Positions 1 through 6,000 of a stretch of DNA of 10,033 bases are shown here, one piece after another; position 1 is the first letter of the stretch; each line of letters begins with the position of its first letter. The DNA comes from CAWVWF01 sp963933885 (GTDB taxonomy: Bacteria; Bacteroidota; Bacteroidia; Flavobacteriales_C; GCA-002722245). The position numbers and the translations under genes are program-made. The notes beneath the pieces are model-generated. The model made no database searches, had not been told where the DNA came from, and saw only the letters and a program-made list of their open reading frames with translations. The stretch is from NCBI GenBank assembly GCA_963933885.1, contig CAWVWF010000130.1, positions 1-10,033 of the forward strand, given 5' to 3'.

Positions 1-36
1 GAAAAAACAATATTTTATCTCAATACTTTTTTATTA

Positions 37-606
37 TCATTTTTCAGATTTTGTTAAAAGAGAATATTCTTGATTTAAATGTGCCCAACGTGTTTGAACA
101 ACTCCAATCTTTTCATTTTTAAAATATTGTAAGGTTTTTCTTAAGAAATCTTTTTCAGGAAGAAAATCAGCATCAAAAATGGCTATAAATTCTCCTTTTA
201 TAACTTCCATTCCTTCCGCTAAAGCACCGGCTTTAAATCCTGTGTTTTTAGGTCGAGTGAATTGCGTGATTTGAAAACCTTGTTCTTTTAAGGTATCTAC
301 TTTTTTTCTTACTATTTCAAGTGTGTCATCTGTTGAGTCATCTAATATTTGAATTTCCAATTTATCTTTTGGATAATCCATCTCAGCAATCTTATCGATT
401 AACCTTTCGATTACAAATTTCTCGTTGAATATTGGGAGTTGTATCGTAACGTTTGGTTCGAATAAATCACCTAAGTCTTCTTTTTCACCGAAACGTTTTC
501 TTTTTAGATTCTTAAGATAGAGTAGGACTAGGTGACCTTGTATCAGACTGTAAAGAAAGATAAAGCTCATGAAAAAAACGTACAAACTTAATATTACTGT
601 CTCCAT
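37..606 (-). CDS. Cellulose-synthase-like GT2 glycosyltransferase, C-terminally truncated
   Basis: This is the N-terminal part of a processive-type, membrane-anchored family 2 glycosyltransferase. Residues 5-30 form one membrane helix. The GT-A fold follows, with LPIFNE (57-62), the nucleotide-binding LDDSTDD (88-94), the metal-binding DAD of FDAD (145-147) and VVQTRW (169-174). Relatives in Bacteroidota continue well beyond this point, to roughly 490 residues as I recall them, with the TED catalytic aspartate, a QxxRW motif and several C-terminal helices. None of these is present. The family match ends at about YSLLTK (181-186), and the frame stops three residues later. All three minus-strand frames carry stops between base 60 and the window edge, so one frameshift cannot rescue it. 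The start ATG shares its A with the TAA of the upstream gene. The product is probably inactive and the gene a remnant cut by a rearrangement or insertion, or an assembly edge. The family is clear; the cause of truncation is inferred. Confidence 0.85.
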   Translation of the reverse strand: METVILSLYVFFMSFIFLYSLIQGHLVLLYLKNLKRKRFGEKEDLGDLFEPNVTIQLPIFNEKFVIERLIDKIAEMDYPKDKLEIQILDDSTDDTLEIVRKKVDTLKEQGFQITQFTRPKNTGFKAGALAEGMEVIKGEFIAIFDADFLPEKDFLRKTLQYFKNEKIGVVQTRWAHLNQEYSLLTKSEK

Positions 607-1292
607 TATAATTCTTTAAAGATCGTAGTAATGATTTTATATCCGGCGAGAATTGTCCCTTTAACAGTTCCTGATACTTTTGATTGTCCAATTCGAACTT
701 TGTAATTTACAGGAACTTCAACTGCACTTAATTTCTGCTTTGCAGCTTTTACTTGCATTTCAACAGTCCAGCCATAAGTTTTATCTTGCATTTTTAAACT
801 ATTCAATGCATCAAGTTTGATAGCTCTAAAAGGACCTAGATCAGTATATTTAACTTTGTAAAGTTTTTCAATTAGAAACGTAGCCAGCCAATTCCCGAAA
901 ACTTGTTGAGGCGTCATACTCAATCGCTCTTTCTTTCCAAGTTTTCTTGAGCCAATAACCATATCAATATTGTCTTTGATGATTGGTTCTACAACAATGC
1001 TCAATTCAGCAGGGAAGTCTGAATAATCAGCATCTAAAAAAACTACAATATCTGTTTCAGGATATTTTGTGTTAATGTGATCAATTCCTTTTAAACAAGC
1101 TCTTCCGTATCCTTGGATTGGTTCGTCAAGAACTGTAGCTCCATGTTGTTCAGCGATTGTTCTAGTTTGATCATTTGAATTGTTATTGACAACAATAATT
1201 TCAGAAACCAAATCTTTTGGAATTTCATCAATCACTTTTCCAACAGCATTCTCTTCGTTGAAAGCAGGGATAACAACTCTAATTGTATTCAT
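606..1292 (-). CDS. GT2 glycosyltransferase, DPM1/GtrB-like (polyprenyl-phosphate sugar transferase type)
   Basis: This is a complete small GT-A glycosyltransferase that probably moves a sugar from a nucleotide donor to a polyprenyl phosphate or similar carrier at the inner face of the cytoplasmic membrane. Visible motifs are IPAFNEE (8-14), VVNNNSNDQT (34-43, in the position of the usual VDDGSTD), LDADYSD (86-92, with the DxD metal site), GSRK (114-117), GPFRAI (153-158), GWTVEMQVKA (174-183) and the C-terminal VPVNYKVRIGQSKVSG segment (193-208). This series is typical of the DPM1-like group. At 228 residues it has the bare catalytic domain and no C-terminal membrane helices, like bacterial and yeast-unlike DPM1 forms. 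It overlaps by one base with the gene on each side, so translation of the three is probably coupled. Donor and acceptor cannot be told from the sequence. Family assignment is firm; substrate is not. Confidence 0.92.
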   Translation of the reverse strand: MNTIRVVIPAFNEENAVGKVIDEIPKDLVSEIIVVNNNSNDQTRTIAEQHGATVLDEPIQGYGRACLKGIDHINTKYPETDIVVFLDADYSDFPAELSIVVEPIIKDNIDMVIGSRKLGKKERLSMTPQQVFGNWLATFLIEKLYKVKYTDLGPFRAIKLDALNSLKMQDKTYGWTVEMQVKAAKQKLSAVEVPVNYKVRIGQSKVSGTVKGTILAGYKIITTIFKEL

Positions 1293-1948
1293 TAATCTCC
1301 GGAGTAATTGATTTGATGACTAAAGATACCGTTTTCATTGTATATATTCCAATACGATATTGGTTTGTTTGATGCTAACCAACCTTCTTTTAAGAGTTTG
1401 TTATTTACATAAAACTTCCAATAACCTTCCATTGTATTGTTTGTATAAGTTCCTTCACTTAATATGACTTCATTACTGTTATAATTTTTCCAATAGCCAT
1501 CTTTTACGCCATTAGAATAATTACCCTCGGAACTTAATTTTCCAACTGAATTATAGAAGAACCAGTAATTAGTCCTTTTGTCTTCTGTATACTCACCTTC
1601 TTTTTCTATAGATCCATTTTTGTTGTAGGATTTCCAATAACCATCCTTCAAATTGTTAGAGAAATACCCTTCAGAACTTAATTCACCAACTGAATTATAC
1701 ATGAACCAGTAATTAGTTTTTTTGTCATTTATGTATTCACCTACTTTTTTTAAAGAACCATTTTTATTGTAGAATTTCCAGTATCCATTTTTTTTTCCAT
1801 TCACAAAATAACCTTGAGCAGTCTTGTTATTTTTGTAAGTCGTATCCTGTTGTGTTTTAGATCTAAGATTATATTCATTTGAACCACTTTTCATTTTAAA
1901 TGAAAAGCAAAACGATATCAATAGTATTAATGAAAATAATTTTCTCAC
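1292..1948 (-). CDS. Exported MORN-like (YwqK-type) repeat protein
   Basis: This protein of 218 residues has an N-terminal hydrophobic signal segment (MRKLFSLILLISFCFSF, 1-17) and then seven units of about 24 residues from position 46 to 211. Each unit has the form G-x-Y/F-x-N-x-K-x-G/N-Y-W-K/F-x-Y-N-x-x-G. This is the MORN-variant repeat that databases often label toxin-antitoxin YwqK family antitoxin; nothing here supports an antitoxin role. The start is GTG: an in-frame stop lies at 1979-1981, no ATG intervenes, and the next internal ATG (residue 19) would lose the signal segment. FxFC is not a good lipobox, so I expect a periplasmic or surface protein rather than a lipoprotein. It is first in the operon and overlaps the downstream glycosyltransferase by one base. 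Function is unknown; such repeats form beta-hairpin stacks that may bind protein, lipid or glycan. Confidence 0.85.
   Translation of the reverse strand: MRKLFSLILLISFCFSFKMKSGSNEYNLRSKTQQDTTYKNNKTAQGYFVNGKKNGYWKFYNKNGSLKKVGEYINDKKTNYWFMYNSVGELSSEGYFSNNLKDGYWKSYNKNGSIEKEGEYTEDKRTNYWFFYNSVGKLSSEGNYSNGVKDGYWKNYNSNEVILSEGTYTNNTMEGYWKFYVNNKLLKEGWLASNKPISYWNIYNENGIFSHQINYSGD
1526..1813 (-). repeat. Two tandem copies of a 144-bp (48-residue) superrepeat inside the MORN-like gene
   Basis: The 24-residue units alternate between a GYWK type and a TNYWF type. Residues 46-93 (bases 1670-1813) and 94-141 (bases 1526-1669) are therefore two copies of one 48-residue block. They match at 35 of 48 positions by my alignment, with the TNYWF halves closest (19 of 24). 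Units 142-165 and 166-188 are both GYWK-like and unit 189-211 (ISYWNIYNENG) resembles the TNYWF type, so the alternation breaks down toward the C-terminus. Confidence 0.8.
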
Positions 1949-1996
1949 GATGTAAATGTATTTTAAGTTTCTAGAATTTTATGTCGTGTAAATTTC

Positions 1997-2015
1997 AAAC
2001 CTTAGATTAAGGTTT
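1997..2015. promoter_or_regulatory. Perfect 8-bp inverted repeat in the divergent intergenic region; possible operator
   Basis: AAACCTTA (1997-2004) and TAAGGTTT (2008-2015) are perfect inverted copies separated by GAT. The element lies near the middle of the 106-bp region between the divergent GTG start at 1948 and ATG start at 2055, 48 and 39 bases away. That position suits an operator for a dimeric repressor, or a small hairpin in either leader. A weak Bacteroidota -7-like element, TAGTTTCG (2024-2031, one mismatch to TAnnTTTG), lies just downstream toward the TerC gene, but I see no good -33 partner. The inverted repeat is directly visible; the regulatory role is inferred. Confidence 0.4.
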
Positions 2016-2054
2016 ATTTTATTTAGTTTCGCATCGCAATTAAAGCAATATCGT

Positions 2055-2825
2055 ATGGAATTTTCAATAATGAATATCGGAACACTTTTAATGTTAATTC
2101 TATTACAAGCCGTTCTTGGATTTGATAATCTATTATATATTTCATTAGAAAGTAAACGAGCTCCTGAAGAGAAAAGGAAATTTGTTAGAACACTAGGAGT
2201 TGCAATAGCTATTATTTTAAGAATTGGATTACTGTTTTTACTCGTTAATATGTTAGAGTATGTACAAACAGAATTATTTAGTATATCAATACCAGAATAT
2301 ATTGAAGCTCATTTTAATGGACACTCAATAATTGTACTTTTTGGTGGAGGATTTATATTATATACGGCTATTAAAGAAATCTGGCACATGATGAATTTTG
2401 ATCCTTTAGCAGGAGAAGAAAGAGAGCAGGTATCTAGTGGGAAAGTAATCGCTATGATTGTTTTTATGAATGTAATATTTTCTTTCGATTCTATATTAGG
2501 AGCAATAGCATTAACTGATGTACTTTGGATTATGGTAACTGCAATTGTTATTAGTGGATTATTAATGATTTGGTTAGCAGAAGGGGTGAGTAAATTCTTA
2601 GAAAAGAATAGAATGTATGAAGTACTAGGACTTTTCGTTTTGTTAATTGTTGGAATTATGCTTTTAACAGAAGGAGGGCATCTAGCACATATTAAAATAT
2701 TAGGTAATGATATCGTTAAAATGAACTCAACTACATTCTATTTCGTTATCACAATTTTGATTTTAATTGATATTGTTCAAGGGAAATATCAAAAGAAATT
2801 GTTGATGAAATCTCAATCAAAATAA
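2055..2825 (+). CDS. TerC family integral membrane protein (probable metal ion exporter)
   Basis: This is a complete seven-helix membrane protein of the TerC/Alx/YkoY family. Characterised members export manganese (Alx in Escherichia coli; the Bacillus TerC homologues help load metal onto secreted enzymes). Hydrophobic segments lie near residues 7-28, 45-67, 90-108, 130-152, 157-176, 188-205 and 226-243. The two family hallmarks are present: GFDN (22-25) in helix 1 and SFDS (143-146) in helix 4. These lie in inverted-repeat halves and carry the acidic residues thought to line the ion path. Length (256) is normal. The ATG at 2055 is the best start; a second ATG at residue 6 is possible but would shorten the cytoplasmic lead. 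No Shine-Dalgarno sequence is visible. The gene stands alone: divergent from the glycosyltransferase operon and 184 bases before the large secreted protein, with no convincing terminator between. Metal identity is inferred from the family only. Confidence 0.93.
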   Translation: MEFSIMNIGTLLMLILLQAVLGFDNLLYISLESKRAPEEKRKFVRTLGVAIAIILRIGLLFLLVNMLEYVQTELFSISIPEYIEAHFNGHSIIVLFGGGFILYTAIKEIWHMMNFDPLAGEEREQVSSGKVIAMIVFMNVIFSFDSILGAIALTDVLWIMVTAIVISGLLMIWLAEGVSKFLEKNRMYEVLGLFVLLIVGIMLLTEGGHLAHIKILGNDIVKMNSTTFYFVITILILIDIVQGKYQKKLLMKSQSK

Positions 2826-3009
2826 TCGATTTAGATCTTTTTAAAATTCTTTTTAAAAAATCATTATTCAACTGTAACATATTACCTCCTAAATTGTTTT
2901 AGATATAGAACGCTTAATTGTTGTTTGCCAGACTGGGAAAATTAAGGGAATTGGGAATCCTTTTTAGTCTTCAACGATTAAGTACTTACTAGTCAAGAAA
3001 CATTAGGGT

Positions 3010-6000
3010 ATGAAATTATTTAAAATCGTTATTGCAATAGTATTTACTTTGTCTACTCTTAAGAGTCAAGGACAAGCTTGTGCTTCTACTTCCGTAAAAC
3101 CATATGAATGGCCAGGGCATAACAACTGGCTTCTCGCAACAAATGTTTTTACTGGAAATGTATACAATTTTACAACTGGAGTTTTCACACCAATGGGAGA
3201 TGCAACTACACCACTTCAAGCATATGAAGGAGTTGCAGCAGCCAGTGATGATCAAGGGAATTTAATATTTGTAACTAACGGTAGACAGGTTATGGATAAA
3301 CACGCCAACATAACATATGCTGGTTTATTAGAAGGAAATGAAAGTGGAGGGACATTAAATAGAGGAAGTGCTTCACAAGGTTGTATGACTGTTCGTCACC
3401 CTTTAGCACCTTTCGATTATTACATATTTACAACTGATGATGCATTAAGTGGAACTTTAGGTTTCAATTATGCTGTAATGGATGAGAATGGAGCTTTAAA
3501 ACAAGGAACTACTCGTTTAGGAGGGATAAGATCAACAGAAGGATTAACTGCAACATTCCATGAAAATGGTGTTGATATCTGGATTGCTTGTCAAGCTTCA
3601 GGAACAAATAATGTTTACGCATGGTTATTAACATGTGATGGTATTGACTTGGTTAATTCTCCAGTAATTTCAGGAGGTTTTGCTAATTGTTCAGGTAACG
3701 AAGAAAGAGGAGGAGTTTCCTTCAACTGGGACGGAACTCAATTTGTTTCTGCTCACCCATCAGGTTGGCCTGATAAGCGTATTTATGTTGCCGATTTTAA
3801 TAAAAAAACAGGTCAAATGACTATTGAGTCATCTTGTACACCTACAAATGCTTTTCCATATGATGTTACTTTCTCACCTGATAATTCACGTGTAATCTAT
3901 TCAGATAACTTAGGGAGTGTTTATACTTTAGATATTAGCTCAGGAGTTGAAGCAACAATTGCAGCTTCTGCTACTTTAATAGGAGCCGGAGGAACAGGGC
4001 ATTCAGCAATTGAAATTGGAGCAGATGGTAATTTATATAGATCTTCTTTAGGAGGAAATAATTTCTGTCAATTAGCAGGGAGCTTAAATTCAGGAGGAGC
4101 ACTTACAGTAAACGGAAACCTTGTAGGGAACACAAGTAGAGGTTTACCAACAATTTATATTCCACCAGCTGAAGAGCCAGATATTCAAGAAGTAGGACCT
4201 TACTGTCATACTTTGGATACTATTATTGATTTACATACCTATTGGGTATGTGATGGAGGTAGTGCTGAAGATACTTTGTACAGTAGAAATACATATTCTG
4301 GAAACGGAATTATTGATCCTTTATATGGTCACTTTAATCCAAAAACGGCTGGAATTGGAATTCATGAAATTGTATTCGAGTATTGTGATGTAAACGATAC
4401 AATTTGGATTGAGGTAGAAGACTGTCCAACTTGTGAAGTTGACTTACAAGATGTAAATCCTTCTTTATGTATTGGAGATGATTTATTATTAGATACAATG
4501 GTTCTTATCGCAAGTGAAGTTGGTGTTTGGACAATTGATTCAGTTCCAACTAATCCAACAACTGATGCTGTTTTAATAGAAGGAGGTGATACAATATTTG
4601 ATGCTACCAACTTAACAACAAGATATGGAACTTATAAATTATTATATACAGTAACAGATACTGGAGAAGAATGTGCAGATTCAATATATGTTGATGTGCA
4701 TGAATTACCAATTGTAGATTTAGGAAATGATACAGCAATCTGTATAGGAGATCCCGCGATCACATTCGATGCAGGAAACCCAGGAGTAACTTATAATTGG
4801 ACGCCAGATGGAGAGACATCTCAAACAATTTTAAAAGACATTGAAAACGAATATATTGTTGAAATTACTGATGCTTTCGGATGTAAAGATACGGACTCGG
4901 TTTACTTAACAGTGAATGCTTTACCTATAGTAGATCTAGGAAATGATACAGCAATTTGTTTTGGAGATCCAGCAATCACATTCGATGCAGGAAATGTAAC
5001 GGCAACTTATTTATGGGCACCAGATGGAGAAACATCTCAAACAATTGTAAAAGATGTTGAAGCTGAGTATTCGGTAGCAATAGAAGATACAAATGGATGT
5101 GAAGCAGCAGATACAGTTTATTTAACAGTAAATGCTTTACCAATAATTGATCTAGGAAATGATTCGTCACTTTGTCCAGGAATGACAACTACGGTTGATG
5201 CTGGAACTGGTGTAAGTTATGAATGGAATGGTTTCTTACCTTCAGCAAGTCAGACTTTAGTTATTGGCGGTGGTGAGACTACTGTTGTAGTTACTGATTC
5301 AGAAGGATGTATTGGAAGAGATACAATTGTTATAACAGAAGTTAATCCATTAGCAATTAGTTTAGGACCAGATACAGCAATTTGTATAGGAGATCCAGAT
5401 GTTGTTTTCGGGATGGTATCTGGAAGAACAGATGTAACAGTAGTTGGATGGAATGACGCTTCAACTGGATTCACATTAAACGGAAACACAGCTGGAGATT
5501 ACTGGTTAGAAGTTGATAGTGCAGGTTGTATTGCGAGTGATACAATTACTTTATTAGTTAGTGCTTCACCAACAGTAGACTTAGGTCCTGATACAGCAAT
5601 TTGTTTTGGAGATCCAGCAATTACTTTCGATGCAGGAAATATAACAGCAACATATTTATGGGCGCCAGATGGTGAGAGCTCTCAAACTATAACAACAGAT
5701 GTTGAAGCTGAATATTCAGTAACAATAATAGATACAAACGGTTGTGAAGCTGCGGATACAGTTTACTTAACAGTAAATGCTTTACCAATTGTTGATTTAG
5801 GAAATGACACAGCAATTTGTTTTGGAGATCCAGCCATCACTTTCGATGCAGGAAATACAACAGCAACTTACTTATGGGCACCAGATGGAGAAACATCTCA
5901 AACAATAGTTAAAGATGTTGAAGCTGAATATTCAGTAGCAATAGTAGATACAAACGGATGTGAAGGAGTAGATACAGTATACTTAACAGTAAATGCTTTA

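Noticed and set aside
1292..1948. Toxin-antitoxin antitoxin (YwqK label)
   Set aside because: The label follows from the MORN-like repeat alone. There is a signal segment, no toxin gene nearby, and the partners are glycosyltransferases.
1949..2054. A manganese riboswitch (yybP-ykoY type), often found before TerC-family genes
   Set aside because: The whole divergent gap is 106 bases and shows only one short hairpin. The conserved paired loops of that riboswitch are not visible.
2826..3009. Possible terminator or leader structure: AT-only repeats CTTTTTAAAA at 2837-2846 and 2849-2858, and an imperfect hairpin AAGG..CCTT with T tract at 2944-2965
   Set aside because: The first has no G-C pairs, and the second has a bulged seven-pair stem and lies just upstream of the next gene. 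Neither is strong enough to call, and I found no convincing promoter here either.
3016..3255. Minus-strand open frame of 79 codons opposite the start of the giant gene
   Set aside because: It is antisense to a well-supported signal peptide and propeller domain, and its Cys/Ser-rich product looks like a shadow translation.
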